DNA of 40,170 nucleotides from NCBI GenBank assembly GCA_964420045.1, contig CAYQPQ010000011.1, forward strand, positions 1 through 40,170. Direction: 5' to 3'. A program made the position numbers and the translations under genes. Shown piece after piece: positions 31,102-40,142 of the stretch. The stretch comes from GCA-016699975 sp964420045 (GTDB lineage: Bacteria > Patescibacteriota > Minisyncoccia > Moranbacterales > UBA1568). How positions within the stretch are numbered: the first letter of the stretch is position 1; every line of letters begins with the position of its first letter. Below the pieces are notes generated by a model, which had not been told where the DNA came from, did no database searches, and worked only from the letters and a program-made list of their open reading frames with translations.

Positions 31102-33348
31102 ATGGCTTCCCTCAATGACCACCTCAACCCCGAACAGCGCCGCGCCGTCGAAACAACCGAAGGTCCCGTGCTTATCGTTGCCGGCGCCGGAAGTGGGAAA
31201 ACAAAAACCCTCACCCATCGCGTCGTACACCTCATTCAAGAGAAACGCGTACCGGCACGACACATCCTTGCGGTTACCTTTACCAACAAGGCGGCAGAAG
31301 AAATGAGAACCCGGGTGAGCGCCCTCCTTCGAACCGCCAACGACCAACAGGAAACAAACCAAAAGGCACCCGAAGGTAGGGGGTGGGAGGCAAGGGGCGA
31401 CGTGCCGCATATCGGCACTTTTCATAGCATCTGCTCACGTATTCTCCGCAAAGACATCATCGCACTCGGCTACAAAAGCACTTTTACCATACTCGACAGC
31501 GACGACCAACTCGCACTCATGAAGCGCACCATGAAAGCGCTCGAAATCGACCCAAAAAACATCCACCCGCGTGCACTCCTCGATACGATTTCCCGCGCCA
31601 AAAACCAACTCCTTGACGAACTCGTTTTCGAATCCCAAGCCGGCAGTTACTACGAAGAACTCGTCGGGAAAGCCTATCGCCGCTATCAGGAAGAGCTTCG
31701 CAGCAATCACACCCTCGACTTTGACGATCTCCTGCGGCTTACCATACAGCTCTTCCGAACACATCCCGAAACACTCGAACACTACCGAAACCTCTTCCGA
31801 TACATCATGGTCGACGAATACCAAGACACCAATCACGCGCAGTACACCCTCATCCATCTCCTCGCCGAGCGTCACCGCAATCTCTTTGCGATCGGCGACG
31901 ACTATCAATCCATCTATGGCTGGCGCCAAGCGGATATCCGAAACATTCTCAATTTTGAGAAGGACTATCCCGAAGCCACCATTGTTACGCTCGATCAGAA
32001 TTATCGATCAACGCAAACCATACTCGACGCCGCCGGAAGCGTTATCGCCAAAAATCCCAACCAGCGACACAAAAAACTCTGGACATCGCAGACGGGCGGC
32101 GACCTGCTCACGCTTTTCGAAGCCGAAGACGAACGCCATGAAGCAGACTACGTTGTCCGGAAAATACAGGAACTCACCACGAAAACCGCCAAAGACGCGC
32201 GCACGAAACGCCACCCCCGATTCTCCGACTTCGCTATTCTCTATCGCACCAATGCACAGTCTCGCGCACTCGAGGAAGCCTGTCTCAACCATTCCACACC
32301 CTATCGCATCATCGGCGGACTCAAATTCTACGGACGCAAGGAAGTAAAAGACGCTATCGCCTACCTCCGTCTCATAGCGAATCCCTGGGACACCCTCTCG
32401 CTCGCGCGCATCGCCAATGAACCCCCGCGAGGAATCGGCAAAAAAACTCTCGAATCATGGCTCGAATCAGCCAAAACAACAAAAACAGATCCAATCACGC
32501 TCGCGCGAAAAAGTGAAGGGAAACAGCTCAATATAGCCATTTCCAAACAAAAGTCCGCCGCGCAACTCGCCCGCATCCTTCACGAACAAACCGAAAAACT
32601 CCCCGAAAGCGGCTCTCTCTCCGCATTTCTCCCCATACTCCTCGAACAGGTCGGGTACCTCAAAGCCCTGGAAGACGGCACGGAAGAGGGAATAGCTCGA
32701 CTGGAAAACGTGCGCGAACTTTTTTCCGTGGCAAAGAAATATGACGAAACGCCGCCCGAAAACGCACTTACCTTCTTCTTGGAGGAAATCGCGCTCGTGT
32801 CCGATACAGACGCGCTCGACGGCAGCGAGAACGCCGTACAACTCATGACCATACACAGCGCCAAGGGTCTCGAATTTCCCTTCGTCTTCCTGGTCGGACT
32901 CGAAGAGGGGATTTTCCCGCATTCGCGAAGCGCGCTCTCGCCCGCCGAACTCGAAGAAGAACGCCGATTGATGTATGTGGGACTCACTCGCGCCAAGCAG
33001 AAGGCGTGGCTCATATCCGCCGAGACGCGCATGATCTTCGGCTCCACGCAAATGAACGCTCCTTCTCGGTTTATCAGCGAAATCCCAGAGAACCTTCTCG
33101 AAACAGAAGAACGAAAAAAGGGGTTTGAGAAAAGCGAATACGGGAAGTCTGCCGCTCGCCACACGCAGCCAGAAATACCTGTAGGTACAGCAGCAAGAGA
33201 CACGCTCCGCCCCGGAGACTCCGTCACCCATCCAACATTCGGAAACGGCATAGTCATCAAAATCGAAGGAACACTCGCTTCAATAGCATTCCGCACCAAA
33301 GGCGTCAAAAAACTCGCCCTCGGAATTGCGCCCCTCGAGAAACTTTAG
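31102..33348 (+). CDS. pcrA: UvrD/PcrA-type DNA helicase
   Basis: This is a 3'-5' superfamily 1 helicase for repair and replication restart. The 748-residue product has AGAGSGKT (27-34), TFTNKAAEEM, GTFHSICSRILR, VDEYQDT, GDDYQSIYGWR (usually GDDDQSIY), LDQNYRS, TIHSAKGLEF and VGLTRAK, in the right order. A Lys/Gly-rich insertion (about 73-97) follows motif Ib. The C-terminal 55 residues (GDSVTHPTFGNGIV) form the Tudor-like domain by which PcrA/UvrD bind RNA polymerase. The stop TAG is formed by target bases TA plus the first G of an inverted-repeat element. Confidence 0.95.
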   Translation: MASLNDHLNPEQRRAVETTEGPVLIVAGAGSGKTKTLTHRVVHLIQEKRVPARHILAVTFTNKAAEEMRTRVSALLRTANDQQETNQKAPEGRGWEARGDVPHIGTFHSICSRILRKDIIALGYKSTFTILDSDDQLALMKRTMKALEIDPKNIHPRALLDTISRAKNQLLDELVFESQAGSYYEELVGKAYRRYQEELRSNHTLDFDDLLRLTIQLFRTHPETLEHYRNLFRYIMVDEYQDTNHAQYTLIHLLAERHRNLFAIGDDYQSIYGWRQADIRNILNFEKDYPEATIVTLDQNYRSTQTILDAAGSVIAKNPNQRHKKLWTSQTGGDLLTLFEAEDERHEADYVVRKIQELTTKTAKDARTKRHPRFSDFAILYRTNAQSRALEEACLNHSTPYRIIGGLKFYGRKEVKDAIAYLRLIANPWDTLSLARIANEPPRGIGKKTLESWLESAKTTKTDPITLARKSEGKQLNIAISKQKSAAQLARILHEQTEKLPESGSLSAFLPILLEQVGYLKALEDGTEEGIARLENVRELFSVAKKYDETPPENALTFFLEEIALVSDTDALDGSENAVQLMTIHSAKGLEFPFVFLVGLEEGIFPHSRSALSPAELEEERRLMYVGLTRAKQKAWLISAETRMIFGSTQMNAPSRFISEIPENLLETEERKKGFEKSEYGKSAARHTQPEIPVGTAARDTLRPGDSVTHPTFGNGIVIKIEGTLASIAFRTKGVKKLALGIAPLEKL

Positions 33349-33507
33349 AGTGTGTCTAAAAAGGCTGTTTTTCCGAAAGAAATTCTTTTTTTGCTTGTCT
33401 TACACTTCGTACGCCTGCCTGCCGGTAGGTAGGAAAGCTGCAAAAAAGAATTTCTTTCAGAAAAACGGTTACATTGTACATTTTTGTAGAGCTTTTTAGA
33501 CACCCTC
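33348..33507 (-). mobile_element. 160-bp inverted-repeat element, copy 3
   Basis: Opposite orientation to copies 1 and 2. Ends are GAGTGTGTCTAAAAAG and CTTTTTAGACACCCTC, and the core is CTGCCTGCCGGTAGG. Left flank TTA, right flank TGA, both of TNA form. It lies between pcrA and the convergent xer gene and probably serves as a double terminator. Confidence 0.88.
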
Positions 33508-33530
33508 TGAGAGGTTCTTCTCTATTATAT

Positions 33531-34460
33531 TTATGCTTCTTTCTCTCTTCCTTTTCCATGAAATTTTTCATGCACTTCACGAAGCCCTTCGTCGGTGACA
33601 TGGGTATAAATTTGCGTCGTGGTGATGGAAGAGTGTCCCAGAAGCGCCTGCACACTCCGAATATCGGCGCCATTTCGCAAGAGGTCCGTCGCGAAGCTGT
33701 GCCGAAGAGTATGTGGATGCACCTGCTTCGTAAGACCCGCCTTCGCAGCAAGTCGCGACACAATACGCTCGACAGTGCGCACCGTAATACGTATATCATC
33801 CGCGGACGACTGCCTCGCAAACCCGCGACGCGTTGAGACAAACAGCGCCGGATCAGCGTCTCTCCGAGCATCCACATACAATTGAAGCGCTACACGAGCC
33901 CGATCCGACACAAACACCATGCGAAGCTTCCCCCCTTTGCCACGAACACTGAGCTCTCCCACCTCAAGATTCACCGATTCGCGGTCAAGCGCGACCAGTT
34001 CCGACACGCGTAGCCCCGAAGAGAATAAAAATTCCAAGAGCGCCCGATCTCGACGCGCCGTCTCACTCACTCCTTCCGCTGCATGACACAGCCGTTCAAA
34101 TTCTTCCAACTCCAGGAAATCCACCTGGCGTTCCGGTATTTTCGCCGTTTCAATACGCTCCGGAAGCGCCGAGGATATTCCTTCTTTTGCGAGATACCGA
34201 AGAAAGCCACGCAGCACGATAATATGGTAATTTTGCGTCGTTTTTTTGAGTTCTTCGCCATGGACAGTACGTCTTCGATTGAGAAATAATCGGTATTTTC
34301 GTATACTGTCGAGCGTTATGTCTTGCGGATCTCGGACCTTCAGCCACGCGAGAAATTCTCTCAGTACACGATCATAACTCTCCACCGTTTTCGGCGATCG
34401 ACCGCGCTCAATCTCCATATATTCGAGAAATCTCGCCACTAAAGCCGACACATCTGCCAT
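33531..34460 (-). CDS. tyrosine recombinase of the XerC/XerD type
   Basis: Xer recombinases resolve chromosome dimers at dif. The 309-residue product is full length. It has an N-terminal SAM-like core-binding domain (FLEYMEIERGRSPKTVESY) and the catalytic set Arg151 (SSGLRVSEL), Lys175 (GKGGK), His250 and Arg253 (HPHTLRHSFAT), His276 (LLGHSSI) and the nucleophile Tyr285 (TTTQIYTH). An intact site-specific recombinase without flanking phage genes fits a housekeeping Xer. XerC and XerD cannot be separated here. No dif-like site was recognised nearby; dif is expected near the terminus, not here. Confidence 0.93.
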   Translation of the reverse strand: MADVSALVARFLEYMEIERGRSPKTVESYDRVLREFLAWLKVRDPQDITLDSIRKYRLFLNRRRTVHGEELKKTTQNYHIIVLRGFLRYLAKEGISSALPERIETAKIPERQVDFLELEEFERLCHAAEGVSETARRDRALLEFLFSSGLRVSELVALDRESVNLEVGELSVRGKGGKLRMVFVSDRARVALQLYVDARRDADPALFVSTRRGFARQSSADDIRITVRTVERIVSRLAAKAGLTKQVHPHTLRHSFATDLLRNGADIRSVQALLGHSSITTTQIYTHVTDEGLREVHEKFHGKGREKEA

Positions 34461-34569
34461 AAGGCAACACTCAAAAAATATTCCAAACAGTCCTTTTAGT
34501 ATACCATAGTTCCAACACCTCTATTTTCCCACATATAAGCCAAAATAGTGCCTTTCCCCACGAAAAACA

Positions 34570-34598
34570 TTGACAGCGGTGACGCGTCTTACTATACT
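34570..34598 (+). promoter_or_regulatory. promoter of the LysM-CHAP gene
   Basis: TTGACA (34570-34575), 17 bases, TATACT (34593-34598), near-consensus. The predicted leader is about 140 bases. Confidence 0.85.
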
Positions 34599-34604
34599 CA
34601 ACTT

Positions 34605-34743
34605 TGCGTAAAAATCTTTGGTTTCAACTCTGATGGAGCGCCTTATTTAAGCGAGCGCCCCTAGGACACGAAGCAATCGAAAGGACTCGCGTATCTCTAC
34701 GCGCATTTTCGGGGGGTTATTTCGTATTTTCCGACGAGGGCAA
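34605..34743 (+). promoter_or_regulatory. long folded leader of the LysM-CHAP gene
   Basis: The leader contains CGCGTA-TCTC-TACGCG (34687-34702) as a perfect hairpin and a GGAGCGC/GCGCCCC pairing upstream (about 34634-34660). A G-rich GGGGGG follows the hairpin. Wall-hydrolase genes in other bacteria are often under c-di-AMP riboswitches. I compared the landmarks of that class from memory and do not find them, so the leader type is open. Confidence 0.45.
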
Positions 34744-35886
34744 TTGCTCTTACACACAGGAAATACCCGCATTCACCGTTTGCAAAGAAAGTGTGTTGTT
34801 TATCTCAAACAACACAAGACCGTTCGGATTCTCCATATTTTCCGTCAATATTCCGCACTCACCGTCGTTGTGTCGAGTGCTTTTCTCGTTACCGGAACCA
34901 ATATAGCAACGCATAAGCGCCCCGGAAGCGCTCTTTCCGGCTACTTTCACACCGAAGACGACTCCTCACAGCAATTTCCCATGAAAAGTCAAGCGAAACG
35001 CGAAAACCCCGGAACAGCCCCCCTCGCTTTTGCCTCCAGCACCGTCGATACGGATGCGAAACTGGAAGATCCTTCAGAGATAAGCTCGCCCAGCAACACC
35101 ATCATCGCTTCTTCAGACCTTGCGCCTGTTATTCAGGAAGATCCGGAAGAGGGCGACGGCGTCAAAATATATACCGTGCAAGAGGGCGACACACTTGGAA
35201 AGATCGCTCAGGATCATCACATCACCGTAAACACCATTCTCTGGGCAAACGACATCGAAAATGTCGACGAAATTCGCCCCGGAGACCAAATATTCATTCT
35301 TCCCATTGCCGGACTCAAATACATTGTTCAAGAAGGCGATACTATCCAAGATATCGCCAAAAAGTACCACGGCGACACCGAACGCATTATTGCCTTCAAT
35401 AATCTCCCTGCAAACGGTCGACTGGAAACCAATCAAGAACTCATCATTCCCGACGGCTACAAAGATACACCAAAACCAGCCTCCGACAGTCTCCTAGACC
35501 GCCGCCAGTATGCCACATCCAATGGCGGAGCCGCCACCGATATCTCCGGATGGCGAAACTTAACCGGCAAAGCCGGCACAGGACACACCTTTCCCTATGG
35601 CTACTGCACCTGGTATGTCGCTCAGAAGCGCTACGTTCCCTGGGGCGGCAATGCCGGTACCTGGCTCTACAACGCCAAGGCACTCGGATACAAAACCGGA
35701 AAAGCACCGCGAGTCGGTTCTATTGTTGTTACCACGGAAAACCGCTACTACGGACACGTTGCCCTGGTAGAAAAAGTCCTCGATGACGCCATTATTGTCA
35801 GCGAAATGAACTACGCCGGCTGGGGAAAAACCGATCGACGAACCCTCTCAACCGCCAACAGAAGCATAAAAGGATACATTTATTAG
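34744..35886 (+). CDS. LysM-CHAP peptidoglycan hydrolase
   Basis: The 380-residue product has a membrane/signal segment (about 37-55, ALTVVVSSAFLVTGTNIA), a disordered linker, and two LysM repeats (about 139-185 with YTVQEGDTLGKIAQ, and 196-240 with YIVQEGDTIQDIAK). A C-terminal CHAP domain has the catalytic Cys in YGYCTWYVA (about 286) and His in YYGHVALVE. LysM binds glycan chains; CHAP cuts peptide cross-bridges, so it probably acts in wall remodelling or cell separation. The first codon is TTG 34744, with GAGGG 3 bases before it; alternative starts lie further in. Confidence 0.92.
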   Translation: MLLHTGNTRIHRLQRKCVVYLKQHKTVRILHIFRQYSALTVVVSSAFLVTGTNIATHKRPGSALSGYFHTEDDSSQQFPMKSQAKRENPGTAPLAFASSTVDTDAKLEDPSEISSPSNTIIASSDLAPVIQEDPEEGDGVKIYTVQEGDTLGKIAQDHHITVNTILWANDIENVDEIRPGDQIFILPIAGLKYIVQEGDTIQDIAKKYHGDTERIIAFNNLPANGRLETNQELIIPDGYKDTPKPASDSLLDRRQYATSNGGAATDISGWRNLTGKAGTGHTFPYGYCTWYVAQKRYVPWGGNAGTWLYNAKALGYKTGKAPRVGSIVVTTENRYYGHVALVEKVLDDAIIVSEMNYAGWGKTDRRTLSTANRSIKGYIY

Positions 35887-35996
35887 TGCCAACAAGAAAC
35901 ACCCTCTCGCACACTCTCACACATTTCAGCTTCCACACAATACAACAACCACTTCTTCATTTAAGAAGGGGTTGTTTTCATACACACTCCCCATAA

Positions 35997-36156
35997 GAGG
36001 GTATATGAAAAGGCTGCTTCTCCGAAAGAAATTCTTTTTTGCGGCTTTCCTACCCACCGGCAGGCAGGCGTACGAAGTGTAAGACAAGCAAAAAAAGAAT
36101 TTCTTTCGGAGAAGCGGTTACAGTGTGCATTTTTGTAGAGCTTTTTAGACACCCTC
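35997..36156 (-). mobile_element. 160-bp inverted-repeat element, copy 4
   Basis: The left end is decayed (GAGGGTATATGAAAAGG); the right end CTTTTTAGACACCCTC is intact. TAA flanks both sides (35994-35996, 36157-36159), a probable target duplication. Same orientation as copy 3. It lies between the LysM-CHAP gene and the putative oriC. Confidence 0.88.
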
Positions 36157-36199
36157 TAAGGAAGTTTTCGTATACCAAAATACTTCACACAGAAATACC

Positions 36200-36600
36200 C
36201 TCTTCAAGTTACCAACAATTCCTCACGTGCCCCACCCATCAAAACACGATTTACAAGAATTGTTCCTATCCTGTGCATAACCAGACATTTATCTGTGAAA
36301 AACCCTAGGAAAACATTGTGAATTACACCCGGCACAGCGTGAATAAACAAACGCATTCCTCCCAACTCCTCTTACCACCATATAATCCACACCCCTTCAC
36401 AACAAACCAGAACACCGAAAAAATCAAAGTACGTGCCAATCTTCTCCACTTCTCCACTTCTCCACAGGACTAATAGTAATACAGTTAAAAAAATAAAATA
36501 TCATTCATCACTACATGCTGAGTAAAAAAGAAAACCTGTATTTCTTAGAGAATAAATAGTTAAGTATTGCACGCTCACTCATTAATGAGATAAGAAAGAA
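36200..36600. other. oriC: putative chromosomal replication origin (oriC)
   Basis: This gene-free stretch sits at the switch from C-over-G to G-over-C on the + strand, as expected at an origin. It holds DnaA-box-like 9-mers: TGTGCATAA (36272-36280, fits TTATNCACA), CGTGAATAA (36338-36346) and TAATCCACA (36383-36391), each of the last two one base off. Three tandem TTCTCCAC units (36442-36465) resemble DnaA boxes and are followed by TAATAGTAATAC, which recalls the DnaA-trio pattern. Then comes an AT-rich run to about 36600, a candidate unwinding element. dnaA is not in the window. Confidence 0.65.
36442..36465 (+). repeat. tandem octamer (TTCTCCAC)x3
   Basis: Three exact copies with no spacer, followed by A so that the last reads TTCTCCACA, one base from the DnaA box TTATCCACA. 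It forms the border between the C-rich side and the AT-rich run. Confidence 0.9.
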
Positions 36601-36643
36601 ATGTAACTCTCTCTATGTATTCCTCAAAAGAGAAGTTTCGTGA

Positions 36644-36649
36644 TATACT
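36644..36649 (+). promoter_or_regulatory. extended -10 promoter of the VirB6-like gene
   Basis: TGA followed by TATACT, about 25 bases before the GTG start. The -35 region is weak. Confidence 0.5.
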
Positions 36650-36670
36650 TCCGAATGGAAAAATGTTTTT

Positions 36671-38848
36671 GTGTCTTGTAGTGTGAAGAAAAGAGGTAAA
36701 ACAAAAAATTCCTTCCTGTTTCGTAGTAGTTTCTTTCTGAAGAGTCACCCTACTCTGCTTTTCATGGTGCTTGCGGGGTGTTTTTTATTAATACCAGGTG
36801 TGCAATTTGCTCAAGCTGGTTGGTTTGAGAATTTGACATCGCCGACGGCGTGGATTAATGCGCTTATATATCCGTTCTTTTTGTTTTTCTCGTGGATTGT
36901 GAATCTTGCGGCGGGGATTTTTGTATGGGTAATTAATGCGGAAACATTCACAAAACTCATGAATGCAGGCGCTATTTATGAGGTGTGGCTTATTGTTCGA
37001 GATTTTCTGAATATTTTTTTCATACTCGTTCTTCTGTTTTCGGCATTTGCCACAATATTTCAGCTTGATAAGTATGAATACAAGCGAACTATACCGATGC
37101 TGGTTATTATGGCGCTTTTGGTGAATTTTAGTTTTCCGGTTGCGCGATTTGTTATCGATTTGGCGAATGTGCCCATGTATTTCTTTTCGCAGAATATTTT
37201 TGGCGTTGATGGTCCGAATGAAATTACCTCGGGGATATTGAGTGGGACAAAGATGCAAAATATTCTCATTCCAGGGGTTGATAATAATAAGGATTTGAAG
37301 GATTTTGAGACGACGCATCTTCTGGCGGCGACTATTTGTATGTTTTTGTTTGGGATATCCTTCTTGGTGTTGGCGATTCTTATGCTGGTTCGTATGATTG
37401 CGCTCGCTATTTTGGTAATGTTCTCACCGATCGGGTTTGTGGGTATGATTACGCCGGCGCTGCAGAGTTTTGCGAAGGGATGGTGGGATAAACTGTTCAA
37501 ATGGGCGTTCTATGGACCGATAGCGGTGATGTTTGTGTTGGTATCGGTGATTGTGATGAAGTCGGCGGGAGATTCTATATATCCTTCAGCGGGCGCTGGT
37601 GGCGTTTTTCAATCCACGGGGAGTTCGGTGAATGATAATATGGTTTCCGCTGTGGCATTCTTCACGATTCCGATTGTGCTCTTTTGGATTGCTATTACAT
37701 CCACGGAAAAATATAGCAATGACATATCCGGATTGGGAATAAAGTGGGGATCGCAGTTGGGGAGATGGGGAGCGAGGCAAGCTCGAGGAGGGAGTGTGTG
37801 GACTGCAAAGCTTCTTCCGAAAGGAGTTGATAGACTTTCTGGTAATAGAATATCTGGGTCAATGTTGGGTATACGTGAGGCATGGAGAAATCGGCGTGGG
37901 TGGGGTGGAAAGGATATGAAGGAGCGTCAAGAGTTAGCATCGGCGCGTATGGAGGGTCGTTTTACTCGTGGGGGATCTGCTGCAAATGCTGAACGTGATT
38001 ATATAAACAAAAAAGCTCGTGAGATTGCTGAGGAGAATAAGAAAAATGGACGACTGGAGAATGATGTTCGAGCAGACCTTCAAATGAGAGGTGATGATTG
38101 GAGAAGTCGAGCTCGAAGAAAGGCTGCTGCTATGACGCTTTCCGAAAGGGAGCTTTTGACGGGGACACCAGAGACAACAACGCTACCTGATGGTAGGAGG
38201 GTGAGTGATTTTGAAGCTGCTCTTGTGGCTGCTGGAGATGACTTGGATCTTGTGGCAAGTATAACCAAAAAAGCTCCGAAAGAGATGATAAACAATGCGG
38301 AAAATCTCTCAAGAGCATTTGAAAGCGTTAATAGAACTATTGAATCTGCGATAAATAGGATGCCAAATGCAAATCAACAAGATATTGAAGCGAGGAACAG
38401 GGAAAGAATACGCTTGCGCGATCGAACAATGGGTGCGCTTATTGAGAAATCGAGCGGGGGAGCACTTGCTGGAGATTCTGATCAAATGAGACGAATAGTA
38501 GCTTCTTTTGGTGGAGATGCTGACCTGGAAAGGGTTTTGACGGGGAAGATGAAGAAAGAAGGAAAGATAAAGAATCTTATTGATTATCGAATTAATGAAT
38601 TTGAAAGAAATAATCCAGGACAAGGAGTTCCAGTAGGTGATATTTACGAAGAGGTAATTGGAAAATATAGCGGGGAAGAACTTGGAAAGCAGTCTGGTCT
38701 TATGGGAGACGTTTCATTCCAAGCGTTCTTTAGGGATAAAATGAATAGAGGAGCATTTAGCGTGAATGATTACAATAGATTTTTGAGATTTGCTGAAGGA
38801 ACTACGGATGAGCAGGAGAATTTCAGAAACTTTATGGGTCGACCATAG
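36671..38848 (+). CDS. VirB6/TrbL-like multi-pass membrane protein
   Basis: The 725-residue product has a signal-like N-terminus ending in QAGWFENL. About seven membrane helices follow to residue 360 (for example LLFSAFATIFQL, LAATICMFLFGISFLVLAILMLVRMIALAILVMFSPIGF, the kind of long paired helices seen in TrbL/VirB6). A long charged cytoplasmic tail covers about 365-725. VirB6-like proteins form the inner-membrane base of type IV secretion systems. The start is GTG 36671 or GTG 36683. Its G-rich, T-rich coding strand differs from all + genes to the left, in line with the skew switch. No VirB4-like ATPase is in the window. Confidence 0.75.
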   Translation: MSCSVKKRGKTKNSFLFRSSFFLKSHPTLLFMVLAGCFLLIPGVQFAQAGWFENLTSPTAWINALIYPFFLFFSWIVNLAAGIFVWVINAETFTKLMNAGAIYEVWLIVRDFLNIFFILVLLFSAFATIFQLDKYEYKRTIPMLVIMALLVNFSFPVARFVIDLANVPMYFFSQNIFGVDGPNEITSGILSGTKMQNILIPGVDNNKDLKDFETTHLLAATICMFLFGISFLVLAILMLVRMIALAILVMFSPIGFVGMITPALQSFAKGWWDKLFKWAFYGPIAVMFVLVSVIVMKSAGDSIYPSAGAGGVFQSTGSSVNDNMVSAVAFFTIPIVLFWIAITSTEKYSNDISGLGIKWGSQLGRWGARQARGGSVWTAKLLPKGVDRLSGNRISGSMLGIREAWRNRRGWGGKDMKERQELASARMEGRFTRGGSAANAERDYINKKAREIAEENKKNGRLENDVRADLQMRGDDWRSRARRKAAAMTLSERELLTGTPETTTLPDGRRVSDFEAALVAAGDDLDLVASITKKAPKEMINNAENLSRAFESVNRTIESAINRMPNANQQDIEARNRERIRLRDRTMGALIEKSSGGALAGDSDQMRRIVASFGGDADLERVLTGKMKKEGKIKNLIDYRINEFERNNPGQGVPVGDIYEEVIGKYSGEELGKQSGLMGDVSFQAFFRDKMNRGAFSVNDYNRFLRFAEGTTDEQENFRNFMGRP

Positions 38849-38885
38849 ACACATGTGAAGATCTTGAAAAGAAAAATTTGAAATT

Positions 38886-40136
38886 ATGGTTGAGAAATCG
38901 ATTTTGGAGAATATTCGCTATTATCCCATGCTGGTCATGAGAGATTGTTTTGGTAAGGAAATAAATGTACATACGTCGGTTGAATTGTGGGGTGTTTTTA
39001 AGGGGCTTTCTGAAGAAATAAAAGATATTGTTACCTCACCAGAAATGTCAAAAAAAATCGAATTGCTTCAAAAAGAACGAGGACTTTCGGATGAAACCAT
39101 TGAGATTGTCTCGGCGATTATCCGCGAGTATTTTCTTGGAAAGAAAGATGTTCCTTGGCTTCAGAATGCTCTCATAGCAAAGCTTGATCAAAAAGACGTG
39201 GCATTTGTGAAGGAATATATTCAGAAAAACATTCTTACAATCAAGCCGGTTCCCAAAGTGCCAGAAGAAGATAGTGGATCTCCAACGGTGCAAACGATCC
39301 AACTCCCGATTCTCGATGCCTTGTCGAAGTATCAGCGGTTGTCGGAGCAGATGGTGACGGAGGATCGAATTGCCGTGAAGGGGGAATCGGCGCCGGTTCG
39401 GGGGTCGATTCGGAATTGGTTGCGGCACTATCGCGACGCGGTGGGTATTCGGAAACACTCGACGATGGAGCGGGGGCAATTCTTGTTTCAGGGGGAAAAT
39501 ACGCGACGACTTTCGGCGCCGGAGCGCGAGCGGGTTTCCTTTCTTTTGAAGGCGCTTGATGAAAACACGCCAGTGCCTCTCGATGTTGAACGGCAAGAGG
39601 TAATCTTCCCTGTTTTTGAAGATCGCGGAAGCGCAGCTACTTCGGCGGCGAGTAGCGTTGTGCCGGCACTTGAAACGTCGTTTCGACCGCTTGAGAAGTT
39701 TCCGGCGCAGGCGGCGCCCATTCGAAAGGCACTGGAATGGAGCGGATCGGAACGCGATATGAGCGTCTCGAGCGTGCCAGAGCGAGAGAAACCGCGCGCA
39801 GTGGGCGTGTCGGCACCGGTGTATGCGCCGGCGGCTGCGGTACCCGCGATGGAGGCGCCGTTTGCCCAGAAGGGGAGCATGAGTTTCAGCTCGAGCCATG
39901 TGCTGCCACATGAGAAGGCGCAGGAAGAGAAGCTTCAGAAAGATGCAAGCCCTCATCCCTCGGAAGGTCGTCGTGAACCGGAAGCTATCAGCGTGATCCG
40001 ACCGCGCGGAAATCAATTCGGATTTCAAGAAGAGGCACGGCAGGAAGCGGGTGCATCTGCGGAGAGTGGTTCCGCCGCTTCGTCTGTGGTAAACTTACGG
40101 AGTTCGGGCGGAAGACATGCGAGAGGAAAAGTGTAG
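38886..40136 (+). CDS. hypothetical protein next to the VirB6-like gene
   Basis: The 416-residue product has no signal peptide. Residues 1-120 are helical (SILENIRYYPMLVMRD, ETIEIVSAIIREYFLG). A middle conserved-looking stretch includes SIRNWLRHYRDAVGIRKHS, then ERGQFLFQGENTRRLS. From about 240 the sequence is Ala/Pro/Ser-rich and probably disordered. I think similar proteins accompany type IV secretion-like genes in Parcubacteria, without functional knowledge. The gap to the VirB6-like gene is 37 bases and there is no clear promoter, so they are probably one unit. Confidence 0.68.
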   Translation: MVEKSILENIRYYPMLVMRDCFGKEINVHTSVELWGVFKGLSEEIKDIVTSPEMSKKIELLQKERGLSDETIEIVSAIIREYFLGKKDVPWLQNALIAKLDQKDVAFVKEYIQKNILTIKPVPKVPEEDSGSPTVQTIQLPILDALSKYQRLSEQMVTEDRIAVKGESAPVRGSIRNWLRHYRDAVGIRKHSTMERGQFLFQGENTRRLSAPERERVSFLLKALDENTPVPLDVERQEVIFPVFEDRGSAATSAASSVVPALETSFRPLEKFPAQAAPIRKALEWSGSERDMSVSSVPEREKPRAVGVSAPVYAPAAAVPAMEAPFAQKGSMSFSSSHVLPHEKAQEEKLQKDASPHPSEGRREPEAISVIRPRGNQFGFQEEARQEAGASAESGSAASSVVNLRSSGGRHARGKV

Positions 40137-40142
40137 CCTTGA

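Noticed and set aside
36224..36229. CACGTG beside the putative oriC as a parS-like site
   Set aside because: The arms (TTCCT...CCCCA) do not fit the ParB site.
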